Assembly: GCA_965370315.1 (NCBI GenBank)
Contig: CBDUTO010000174.1
Location: forward strand, 1-7,707
Direction: 5' to 3'
Length of the DNA: 7,707 nt
DNA from: 1-14-2-50-31-20 sp965370315
Lineage (GTDB): Bacteria > Bacteroidota > Ignavibacteria > Ignavibacteriales > Melioribacteraceae
Made by a program: the position numbers and the translations under genes. Of the stretch, positions 1-6,564 are shown one piece after another. Position 1 is the first letter of the stretch, and each line of letters begins with the position of its first letter. Below the pieces are notes generated by a model. It made no database searches. It saw only the letters and a program-made list of their open reading frames with translations, and was not told the origin of the DNA.

Positions 1-1044
1 ATAGCCAACAGAACATTACCACCACCAAAGGAAGTGGTTTTAAGATCGAATAAAACTACGTTATTAGAAAAGGATAACTATAGCCGAACTCGTTTTTTTA
101 GTTACGAAGATTCTCTTTTTGCAATTAATCTTTCTCCTCTACTTGGATATTCATATGGCAAAAATGATAAGGAAAAACAGACTCATCTTTGGAAAAGATT
201 TTCAATTTATGGTTATTTATCTGACCATATTGGATATAGTTTTAATTTTAAAGATAATTCCGAAAATGGGAATAATGTTGATAGAAAAAAACAATTTACT
301 CCCATAACAGGCATTACTGATATCGAGCCTAAGAATACCTCATTAAAATACAGTGACCAGTTAGAGTTTCTTTATCTATTTCCATTAAGTTCCTTTCGTA
401 TAGCAGATCAGTATTTCAGTAATCAAAATAGAAATGCTGGGGCACAAACGAATTTTTTCATTAGCTTTAGTTCTAGAAATCACATTCCCCAAACACATCT
501 TTTTACAACTTTATTTATGAATGAAGTTGCACTTTCAGATATTGGTGATTCTAAAGAAGTACGTCCTCAATTAGGGTTTGTTTTTGGTGCTTCTGTTACT
601 GATTTGCCTATAAATAATTTAACAATTAAAATAAATTATACCCGAATTAATCCCTTTGCATATCAATACCATATACCAACACTAACTTATGAAAGCAGGG
701 GTTATGTACTGGGACACTGGATGCAACATAATTCGGACCAAATATATCTTTCACTTAATTACAGAATTTTTCGCGGACTGCAGACAAAAGTGTGGACAGA
801 GTATATTCGTAAAGGAGGCGAAGGAATTGCGGACGATCAATTTGCTCGCTCACCACAACCATTTCTTTTTGGACAAAGAACCAAATACACGAATTGGGGT
901 CTTAATGCAAAATATGAAATTACTCACGAAGCATTTATTTCATTAGATTTTAAATCTTTTCATACCTCTAAAGAGCAAGATAATGTGGCTTTTGTAGATA
1001 TACGACATAATGAATTTTTTATATCAATGAATTATGGACTATAA
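1..1044 (+). CDS. Wzi-like outer-membrane beta-barrel protein, 5'-truncated
   Basis: The frame is open from base 1 (first codons read IANRTLPPPK) to the TAA at 1042-1044, giving 347 visible residues with no start in view. The GTG at 34 is internal and not a convincing start. The protein alternates short polar/aromatic strands with Asn/Asp/Gly-rich turns, as in outer-membrane beta-barrels, and ends in an amphipathic strand (EFFISMNYGL). The block YTRINPFAYQYH, followed by a Tyr-rich stretch, GYVLGHWMQHNSDQ, and NYRIFRGLQ about 15 residues later, resembles the conserved part of Wzi-family capsule assembly proteins (tyrosine/proline strand, then LGH, then N-D). Wzi of enteric bacteria is an outer-membrane lectin that anchors capsular polysaccharide. 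The convergent neighbours make nucleotide sugars, which agrees with a surface-glycan role. It could instead be a porin or an uncharacterised barrel. Barrel: fairly sure. Wzi family: moderate. Confidence 0.6.
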   Translation: MANRTLPPPKEVVLRSNKTTLLEKDNYSRTRFFSYEDSLFAINLSPLLGYSYGKNDKEKQTHLWKRFSIYGYLSDHIGYSFNFKDNSENGNNVDRKKQFTPITGITDIEPKNTSLKYSDQLEFLYLFPLSSFRIADQYFSNQNRNAGAQTNFFISFSSRNHIPQTHLFTTLFMNEVALSDIGDSKEVRPQLGFVFGASVTDLPINNLTIKINYTRINPFAYQYHIPTLTYESRGYVLGHWMQHNSDQIYLSLNYRIFRGLQTKVWTEYIRKGGEGIADDQFARSPQPFLFGQRTKYTNWGLNAKYEITHEAFISLDFKSFHTSKEQDNVAFVDIRHNEFFISMNYGL

Positions 1045-1096
1045 ATTTAATTATCCAATCTTACTTTTTCTCTCATAACCTTCAACACAACTAAAT

Positions 1097-1687
1097 TTAC
1101 TTGTTTTCTATATCAACAACCTTACCATCTTCAAGCTTGTATTTAATGTTTGTTCTAGAACAAGTAGCCAAACCATTCTCATCAAACTTAAGTTTCTCTC
1201 CGGCCTCAGAAAACCATCCAACTATTCTAGCTGGATTACCAACAACTAATGCGTAATCTGGAACATCCTTTGTTATAACAGAACCAGCACCAACCATTGC
1301 AAAACGTCCAATTGTATTTCCACAAACTATAGTTGAGTTAGCTCCAAGAGATGCACCCACTTTTACAAGAGTTTTAATATAGAACTCAGCACCAACTTGT
1401 GGATACTTACTTCTTGGATCGAGTATGTTTGTAAATACCATTGATGGTCCACAGAAAACGTAATCCTCTAAAGTAACGCCTTCATAGACAGAAACATTAT
1501 TCTGTATTTTTACAAAATTTCCGATCGTAACATTATTTCCAATATTAACATTCTGACCAAGGACACACTTCTTTCCAATCTTTGAACCAGACTGCACATG
1601 TGCAAAATGCCATACTTTTGTTCCTTCTCCAAGTTCAACGTTGTTGTCTACAACTGCATGTTCATTTACATAAAAATTGTCGCTCAT
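1097..1687 (-). CDS. wbpD: WbpD/WlbB-type UDP-sugar 3-N-acetyltransferase (left-handed beta-helix)
   Basis: This is a complete gene of 196 residues, close to the roughly 190 usual for WbpD. Hexapeptide repeats ([LIV]-G-x4 pattern) run from about residue 12 to 140 and form a left-handed beta-helix trimer. Family marks are VWHFAHV (25-31), GPSMVFTN followed by DPRSK (80-94), VGASLGANSTI (110-120), AMVGAGSVITKDVP (130-143) and VVGNPAR (148-154). Known WbpD/WlbB enzymes use acetyl-CoA to acetylate the 3-amino group of UDP-2-acetamido-3-amino-2,3-dideoxyglucuronate in the cytoplasm. The start ATG overlaps the stop of the upstream dehydrogenase by one base, so the two are probably co-translated. 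The tail (157-196) looks like the zinc-ribbon tail of longer relatives but keeps only Cys176. The fold and acetyltransferase role are strong. The exact sugar is inferred from the operon, and a dTDP-3-amino-sugar remains possible. Confidence 0.85.
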   Translation of the reverse strand: MSDNFYVNEHAVVDNNVELGEGTKVWHFAHVQSGSKIGKKCVLGQNVNIGNNVTIGNFVKIQNNVSVYEGVTLEDYVFCGPSMVFTNILDPRSKYPQVGAEFYIKTLVKVGASLGANSTIVCGNTIGRFAMVGAGSVITKDVPDYALVVGNPARIVGWFSEAGEKLKFDENGLATCSRTNIKYKLEDGKVVDIENK

Positions 1688-2667
1688 TATTTTAACCCTT
1701 TAATTCTTTTAGTTGCAACATCTAATATTTCAAGCACCTCAAGTGCGTGTTTTCCATCTGTTCTAGGAGTTGTATTGTTTTTTATTGATTCATAAAAATG
1801 CTTCTGTTCTTCTGCTAATGGCATTACGCTTTCAAATTCTATTACTTCATAATCCGCATCAAACTTTTCAATTACTCCATCAACTTCTTTAAATCCTTTT
1901 GGAAAGAACTTAAGTTTCTCGGTTTTCAATGAGTCCTCAAAAACGTACATTCCTTTATCACCAATTATTACCATTCGTTGTTCTTTAAATGGATGCAACC
2001 AACTAACAAAAATATGTGCTTTAACATTATTTGGATATGTAAGAAAAGTCATTGTTGTATCTTCAATCCCTTGCTGAACAAAGGCTCCGCCGTTGGCTTG
2101 AATATCGGTTGGATTATCACCAACTAAATATTGTATTACTGAAATATCATGTGGGGCAAAAGACCAGAGTGCATTCTCTTCACTTCTGATAGCTCCAAGA
2201 TTTAATCTATTACTATAGATATATTGAAGTTTTCCAATGTCTCCATTTTCTATTCCATCTTTTACTCTTAAAACCGCTGGATGGAAAAGAAGGACATGAC
2301 CAACCATTAACTTGAGGCCAAGGCTGAGACTAAGATTAAGTAATTCTTCAGCTTCGCTCGGGACGAGTGTAATTGGTTTTTCAACTAATACATTCTTGCC
2401 AGCCTTCATTGCTTTTTTAGCAATCTCAAAATGTGTCTCTGCTGGTGTTGCTATTATTACTGCATTAATTTCTTTGTTGCTCATCAAAGAATCAAAATCA
2501 GTTGTAAAATTAATTTCTGGATTTATTATAGCAACAACTTCTCTAGCACTTTCCGAAAAATCACAGACTGTAATTTGATCTGGACTTAACAAACCATTAG
2601 CTGTCTTCACATGGTTTTTACCCCAACGACCAGCTCCGATAATGGCAATGTTGATTTCTTTATTCAT
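1687..2667 (-). CDS. Gfo/Idh/MocA-family NAD-dependent sugar-nucleotide dehydrogenase (WbpB-like role)
   Basis: This is a complete gene of 326 residues. The N-terminal Rossmann fold has GAGRWG (11-16), an acidic residue ending strand 2 (Asp36), ATPAETH (73-79) and the family signature EKP (96-98), whose lysine is catalytic in this family. The C-terminal alpha/beta domain carries NRLNLG, then WSFAPHDI (168-175) with the His173/Asp174 pair typical of substrate-binding and catalysis. Between an aminotransferase and a WbpD-type acetyltransferase, the expected job is oxidation of the sugar C3 hydroxyl (UDP-GlcNAcA to the 3-keto sugar, as WbpB/WlbA do). The cofactor motif and the NLG-containing block differ from the WbpB/WlbA sequences I recall, so I give the role and not the name. 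ATG at 2667 is preceded by a weak purine stretch (GAGA) about 7 nt away. It ends in a 1-bp overlap with the next gene. Confidence 0.85.
   Translation of the reverse strand: MNKEINIAIIGAGRWGKNHVKTANGLLSPDQITVCDFSESAREVVAIINPEINFTTDFDSLMSNKEINAVIIATPAETHFEIAKKAMKAGKNVLVEKPITLVPSEAEELLNLSLSLGLKLMVGHVLLFHPAVLRVKDGIENGDIGKLQYIYSNRLNLGAIRSEENALWSFAPHDISVIQYLVGDNPTDIQANGGAFVQQGIEDTTMTFLTYPNNVKAHIFVSWLHPFKEQRMVIIGDKGMYVFEDSLKTEKLKFFPKGFKEVDGVIEKFDADYEVIEFESVMPLAEEQKHFYESIKNNTTPRTDGKHALEVLEILDVATKRIKGLK
1696..1700 (-). promoter_or_regulatory. Shine-Dalgarno for the acetyltransferase, inside the dehydrogenase 3' end
   Basis: On the minus strand AAGGG lies 8 nt before the ATG whose first base is 1687. 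It is formed by the last lysine-glycine codons of the upstream dehydrogenase. Together with the TAATG stop/start overlap this supports the start choice and suggests translational coupling. Confidence 0.7.
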
Positions 2668-2803
2668 TTCATTCTCAATGTTTATGAAAGAATAGCACGC
2701 AGATTTTCATGATTAATTATGATTTACACTGATTGTTCAACAATTAAAATTCAATCATGCCTTTTCATAACCAATCATTCTTTTTCAGCGTCCCATTGTT
2801 TTT
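2668..2803. repeat. Non-coding spacer inside the sugar operon with a repeat-like segment
   Basis: This 136-bp gap holds no credible ORF and separates the aminotransferase from the dehydrogenase, while the next junction overlaps. It contains a near-palindrome at 2707-2722 (TCATGATTAATTATGA, one G/T mismatch) and a short hairpin at 2732-2744 (ATTGT-tca-ACAAT). On the minus strand, 2690-2734 has the flavour of intergenic repeats I recall from Bacteroidota-type genomes, with phrases like AATCAGTGTAAATC and AAAATCTGCGTGC. That resemblance is from memory and no second copy is present in the window. No T-tract follows either hairpin on the minus strand, so neither is a clear terminator. An internal promoter for the dehydrogenase is possible. 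Confidence 0.35.
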
Positions 2804-3967
2804 TTACTTTATAAAATCATTAATTGTTTTAACTACAAACTCAATTTGCTCTTTTGATAACTCTGAATATATTGGCAACGCAATAGAATGTGAAGCTGCA
2901 AAATCTGCATTTGGATATTCATCCTTTGAACTTGGTAAATCTTGAAAGCACTCTTGCTGGTGGAAAGATACTGGATAGTAAATTTCACAACCAATGCTAT
3001 TCTCTCTTAAGTGCGCAAGTAACTCATCTCTATTTTCAACTCTAATTACATATTGATTATAAATGTGGTAATTCTTGTGACCAGTCTCTTTATAAATTGC
3101 TTTAGGTAAAAGAACTTTGTTGTTTTCATCAAAAAATGTTTTCCCTTCTTCCTCAGCTAATCCGGCTTCTGCAAATAACTTTGTATAAAGCTCTGCATTA
3201 TCTCTTCTCATTTGAGACCAGTCATCTAGATGTGGAAGTTTTACACTCAACACTCCAGCTTGAATTGCATCCAAACGGAAGTTCCCACCAATCATACCAT
3301 GGTAATACTTTGGTTTTCCACCGTGAACTCTTTTTACTTTTAGTAACTCTGCAACATCAGCATCCATTGTTACAGTCATTCCGCCATCTCCAAAGCATCC
3401 AAGGTTTTTACTTGGGAAGAAAGAATAGCAACCCACGTCGCCAATAGTACCAACACTTTTACCATCTTTGTACTGAACAGATATTGCTTGAGCACCATCT
3501 TCAACAACTTTTAGATTGTGTTTTTTTGCAATCGCCATTATTGGATCCATGTCAGCACTCTGTCCATATAAGTGAACTGGAATAATTGCTTTTGTTTTAT
3601 TTGTTATCTTAGCTTCAATTTGTGCTGGATCAATGTTAAACGTTACTGGGTCACTATCAACAAATACTGGAATAGCATTTAAGCGAGAAACAACTCCAGC
3701 AGTAGCAAAGAATGAATATGTTGGAACAATTACTTCATCACCAGCTTTTATATCCAGTGCCATTAGCGCTAATAAAAGTGCATCTGTTCCAGAGGAAACT
3801 CCTATAGCATGGTTTGCTCCTAAATATTCGGAGATCTCACCTTCCAGTTTTTGTACTTCTGGACCTAGAATAAAATATTGTGTCTCAGCTGTATGTAAAA
3901 TCGCAGCATCTAACTCACTTTTTAATGTCTGATACTGTGCCTTCAAATCTAACAATGGTACATTCAT
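2804..3967 (-). CDS. wbpE: DegT/DnrJ/EryC1/StrS PLP aminotransferase, WbpE-type
   Basis: This is a complete gene of 387 residues, within the normal range for the family and slightly longer than P. aeruginosa WbpE. It has the fold-type I sugar aminotransferase layout: FILGPEVQKLE (32-42), SSGTDAL (58-64) for phosphate binding, VVEDGAQ (154-160) with Asp157 against the pyridine nitrogen, and SFFPSKNLG (182-190) in which Lys187 should form the PLP aldimine. GDGG (193-196) and NFRLDAIQAGVL (229-240) follow. The FPSK form of the lysine motif, rather than YPGK, is the one I associate with WbpE-like enzymes acting on UDP-sugars. The expected reaction is glutamate-dependent amination of a 3-keto-UDP-GlcNAc-uronate, between the two genes downstream. 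It is the first gene of the minus-strand operon. ATG at 3967 follows a GAGAG purine run about 5 nt upstream. Aminotransferase class is near certain, and the precise substrate is inferred. Confidence 0.87.
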   Translation of the reverse strand: MNVPLLDLKAQYQTLKSELDAAILHTAETQYFILGPEVQKLEGEISEYLGANHAIGVSSGTDALLLALMALDIKAGDEVIVPTYSFFATAGVVSRLNAIPVFVDSDPVTFNIDPAQIEAKITNKTKAIIPVHLYGQSADMDPIMAIAKKHNLKVVEDGAQAISVQYKDGKSVGTIGDVGCYSFFPSKNLGCFGDGGMTVTMDADVAELLKVKRVHGGKPKYYHGMIGGNFRLDAIQAGVLSVKLPHLDDWSQMRRDNAELYTKLFAEAGLAEEEGKTFFDENNKVLLPKAIYKETGHKNYHIYNQYVIRVENRDELLAHLRENSIGCEIYYPVSFHQQECFQDLPSSKDEYPNADFAASHSIALPIYSELSKEQIEFVVKTINDFIK

Positions 3968-4024
3968 TTTGTCTCTCTTATATGTTTGTTTTTAATATTT
4001 AATTCAAATTTAAAAGTAAAATGA

Positions 4025-4046
4025 TTGGTTTAACTTTTAAAACCAA
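4025..4046. promoter_or_regulatory. Perfect 7-bp inverted repeat, possible operator
   Basis: TTGGTTT (4025-4031) and AAACCAA (4040-4046) are exact reverse complements separated by 8 bases. The repeat sits about 58 bp upstream of the aminotransferase ATG and overlaps one of the weak TAnnTTTG matches on the minus strand. The geometry suits a dimeric regulator, but no regulator gene is in the window. Confidence 0.3.
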
Positions 4047-4221
4047 ATATAAAAGTATCATATTAAATAGAGAATAAAAATTGAAAAATTCATGATATAA
4101 TCTATTAGTATAGTTTTTATATCTCCACAATTAAAAACTTACACTCACTTCAGTTATTAATATGCCAAGCAATATTTTTGAAAATTCTGTATTTTAGAAG
4201 ATTAGATTTTTTAAAGTAACT

Positions 4222-4225
4222 GGAG
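4222..4225 (+). promoter_or_regulatory. Shine-Dalgarno of aconitase
   Basis: GGAG lies 6 nt before the ATG at 4232 and fixes the start of the aconitase gene. It is the best ribosome-binding site in the window. Confidence 0.75.
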
Positions 4226-4231
4226 AAGAAA

Positions 4232-6496
4232 ATGGCTGAAAATTTTGATATGATTCAAAAAGTTTATGCACAACTTTCAGATAAAATAGGCAAGGCACGC
4301 GAAGTACTCGGAAGACCAATGACTTACGCTGAAAAGATTTTATACTCTCATCTTTGGGATGAAACAACTACAAAATTTAAGGGTGGATTGGACTATGTTG
4401 ATTTAGCACCCGATAGAGTTGCAATGCAAGATGCTACTGCACAAATGGCGCTTTTGCAGTTTATGCATTCTGGAAGAAAGAGAGTTGCTGTTCCATCAAC
4501 AGCTCATGCAGACCATTTAATTCAGGCTAGAGATAATTCAATTGATGATCTTAATAGAGCAAATGACGAAAACAAAGAGGTTTATAATTTTCTTGAATCC
4601 GTAACACAAAAATATGGTGCTGGATTCTGGAAACCTGGCGCTGGTATTATTCATCAAGTAGTTCTAGAACACTATTCTTTCCCTGGTGGAATGATGATTG
4701 GCACAGACTCTCATACTCCAAACGCTGGTGGACTTGGTATGATTGCAATTGGTGTTGGTGGTGCTGATGCTGTTGATGTGATGGCTGGAATGGCTTGGGA
4801 ACTTAAATGGCCAAAACTTATTGGTATTAAATTAACTGGAAAACTTTCTGGGTGGACATCCCCAAAGGATGTTATTCTAAAAGTTGCTGGCGAACTTACC
4901 GTTAAAGGTGGAACTGGTGCTATTGTTGAATATTTCGGAGAGGGAACAAAATTTATTTCCGCTACTGGAAAAGGAACAATCTGTAACATGGGTGCTGAAA
5001 TTGGAGCAACTACTTCTCTATTCCCATTTGATGAAAAAATTGCTAATTATCTTAAAAAAACTAACAGAGAAGATGTTGCAGAATTAGCACTTCAAAATGC
5101 TGAGAACTTAAGAGCAGATAATGAAGTTTATGAAACTCCTGAAAAATATTACGATCAAGTTCTTGAAATTAATTTGGATGAATTAGAACCACACTTAAAT
5201 GGCCCATTCTCTCCAGACCGTGCTTGGCCTCTATCTAAAATGAAAGAAGCTACAAAAGAGAATAACTTCCCAGAAAAATTAAGTGTTGGATTAATTGGTA
5301 GTTGTACTAACTCCAGTTACGAAGACATTGATCGTGCAGCAAGTATTGCACGTCAAGCAATGGCAAAAGGATTAAAAGCAAAATCTGAGTTTATTATCTC
5401 TCCAGGATCTGAGCAAGTGCGTGCTACCATTGAGCGAGACGGACAGTTAAAAACTTTAACCGATTTCGGTGGTGTTGTAATGGCAAATGCTTGCGGACCT
5501 TGTATTGGTATGTGGCACAGAATGGATAATCCAGAAAACAAACGAAACAGTATTGTAAATTCATTTAATAGAAACTTTGCAAAACGTCAAGATGGAAATC
5601 CTGATACTTTAGCTTTTGTAGCATCACCAGAAATTACAACAGTATTAACTCTTGCTGGAAAAATAACATTTAATCCTGAAACTGATTCTTTAAAAGATGC
5701 CGAAGGTAATGAATTTAAATTAGAATCTCCGTTCGGTGATGAACTTCCTGAAAACGGATTTGTTCCAGACTTAAAGGGGTACTTAGCTCCTCCCGAGGAT
5801 GGCTCTGACGTTGAGGTTAATATAAATCCAAGCAGTGATAGATTACAATTTCTTGAAAGATTTAAAGCTTGGGATGGGAATGACTTCACTGATCTACAAT
5901 TACTAATAAAAGCGAAAGGAAAATGTACAACAGACCATATTTCAATGGCTGGATCTTGGTTAAAATTCCGTGGTCATTTGGATAATATTTCAAACAACCT
6001 ATTGCTTGGTGCAATTAATGCTTACACAGAAAATCCAGGCGAAGCAAAAAATCAACTTACCGGTGAGTATAAGGAAGTTCAAGAAGTTGCTCGTGCTTAC
6101 AAAGCAAATGGAATTGGCTGGGTTGTTGTTGGTGATGAAAACTATGGTGAGGGTTCAAGTCGTGAACATGCTGCAATGGAACCACGTCATCTTGGTGGAA
6201 AAGCAATTATCGTAAAAAGCTTTGCCCGTATTCATGAAACAAATCTTAAAAAACAAGGTATGCTTCCTTTAACATTTGCTGACCCAAGTGATTATGATAA
6301 AATTTTAGAAAATGATAAATTCAATATTATCGATTTATCTGAATTAACTCCTGGAAAACAAATTGATGCTGTTATTATGCATGATGATGGTACTTCAGTG
6401 GAAATTAAATTAAACCACACTATGAATGAAAATCAGATTGAATGGTTTAAAGCAGGTAGTGCTCTTAATTTAATTGCATCACAAAATAAAGGTTAA
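4232..6496 (+). CDS. acn: Aconitate hydratase, mitochondrial-type
   Basis: This is a complete gene of 754 residues, the size of mitochondrial-type aconitase and much shorter than the roughly 890 residues of AcnA/IRP1 types. It interconverts citrate and isocitrate via cis-aconitate in the TCA cycle, in the cytoplasm. The [4Fe-4S] ligands are Cys358 (GSCTNS), Cys421 and Cys424 (ANACGPCIG). Active-site residues include the Asp94/His95 pair (HADH), His141 (GIIHQ) and Asp159/His161 (GTDSHTPN). The C-terminal swivel domain has GEGSSREHAAMEPRHLGG with Ser642, the catalytic base, and Arg644. Positions of the cysteines and Ser642 coincide with mature pig mitochondrial aconitase as I remember it. It stands alone, divergent from the sugar operon and closed by an intrinsic terminator, so it is probably monocistronic. 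No truncation or missing residue is seen. Confidence 0.97.
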   Translation: MAENFDMIQKVYAQLSDKIGKAREVLGRPMTYAEKILYSHLWDETTTKFKGGLDYVDLAPDRVAMQDATAQMALLQFMHSGRKRVAVPSTAHADHLIQARDNSIDDLNRANDENKEVYNFLESVTQKYGAGFWKPGAGIIHQVVLEHYSFPGGMMIGTDSHTPNAGGLGMIAIGVGGADAVDVMAGMAWELKWPKLIGIKLTGKLSGWTSPKDVILKVAGELTVKGGTGAIVEYFGEGTKFISATGKGTICNMGAEIGATTSLFPFDEKIANYLKKTNREDVAELALQNAENLRADNEVYETPEKYYDQVLEINLDELEPHLNGPFSPDRAWPLSKMKEATKENNFPEKLSVGLIGSCTNSSYEDIDRAASIARQAMAKGLKAKSEFIISPGSEQVRATIERDGQLKTLTDFGGVVMANACGPCIGMWHRMDNPENKRNSIVNSFNRNFAKRQDGNPDTLAFVASPEITTVLTLAGKITFNPETDSLKDAEGNEFKLESPFGDELPENGFVPDLKGYLAPPEDGSDVEVNINPSSDRLQFLERFKAWDGNDFTDLQLLIKAKGKCTTDHISMAGSWLKFRGHLDNISNNLLLGAINAYTENPGEAKNQLTGEYKEVQEVARAYKANGIGWVVVGDENYGEGSSREHAAMEPRHLGGKAIIVKSFARIHETNLKKQGMLPLTFADPSDYDKILENDKFNIIDLSELTPGKQIDAVIMHDDGTSVEIKLNHTMNENQIEWFKAGSALNLIASQNKG

Positions 6497-6504
6497 TAAA
6501 TTAA

Positions 6505-6551
6505 AGTAGGGAACATCAGTCGTTATCCGATTTGTTCCCTACTACTTTTTT
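6505..6551 (+). terminator. Intrinsic terminator of aconitase, probably bidirectional
   Basis: AGTAGGGAACA (6505-6515) and TGTTCCCTACT (6533-6543) form a perfect 11-bp stem with a 17-nt loop, followed by AC and six T's (6546-6551). It begins 9 bp after the aconitase stop. Read on the minus strand the same stem follows the chemoreceptor stop and is trailed by the weaker TTTAATTT, so it may end both convergent transcripts. Confidence 0.9.
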
Positions 6552-6564
6552 AAAAGTAAAAGTA

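Larger units (their letters stand above)
3968..4231. promoter_or_regulatory. Divergent promoter region between the sugar operon and aconitase
   Basis: These 264 bp are extremely AT-rich and have no ORF. They must carry the start signals for both divergent genes. TAnnTTTG octamers, matching the Bacteroidota -7 element, occur on the plus strand at 4173-4180 (TATTTTTG) and on the minus strand at 4044-4051 (TATATTTG) and 4005-4012 (TAAATTTG). None has a TTG at the proper -33 distance, and such matches are common by chance here. A TTGAAA at 4081 and a TATAAT at 4096 are spaced too closely for a sigma-70 promoter. I cannot fix a transcription start. Confidence 0.4.

Noticed and set aside
34..36. 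GTG as the start codon of the Wzi-like protein
   Set aside because: The same frame is open to base 1, no ribosome-binding site precedes it, and the visible part would lack a signal peptide required for an outer-membrane protein. The gene is truncated by the window.
1042..1099. Two copies of the palindrome TAAATTTA (1042-1049 and 1092-1099), each covering the stop codon of one of two convergent genes
   Set aside because: An all-A/T octamer is expected by chance in DNA this AT-rich, the flanks do not match, and a 42-nt loop would make a weak terminator. I see no convincing terminator in this 52-bp gap.
3136..3447. Plus-strand open frame of 103 codons opposite the aminotransferase
   Set aside because: It is an antisense shadow of a conserved PLP enzyme, with a His/Leu-rich low-complexity translation.
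4081..4101. TTGAAA and TATAAT resembling a sigma-70 promoter for aconitase
   Set aside because: The spacing is only 9 bp instead of about 17, and the next candidate -10 (TATAGT at 4109) gives 22 bp.
4711..4989. Minus-strand open frame of 92 codons inside aconitase
   Set aside because: It lies wholly within a clearly functional, conserved enzyme gene. The Pro/Ser-rich translation is typical of an antisense reading.
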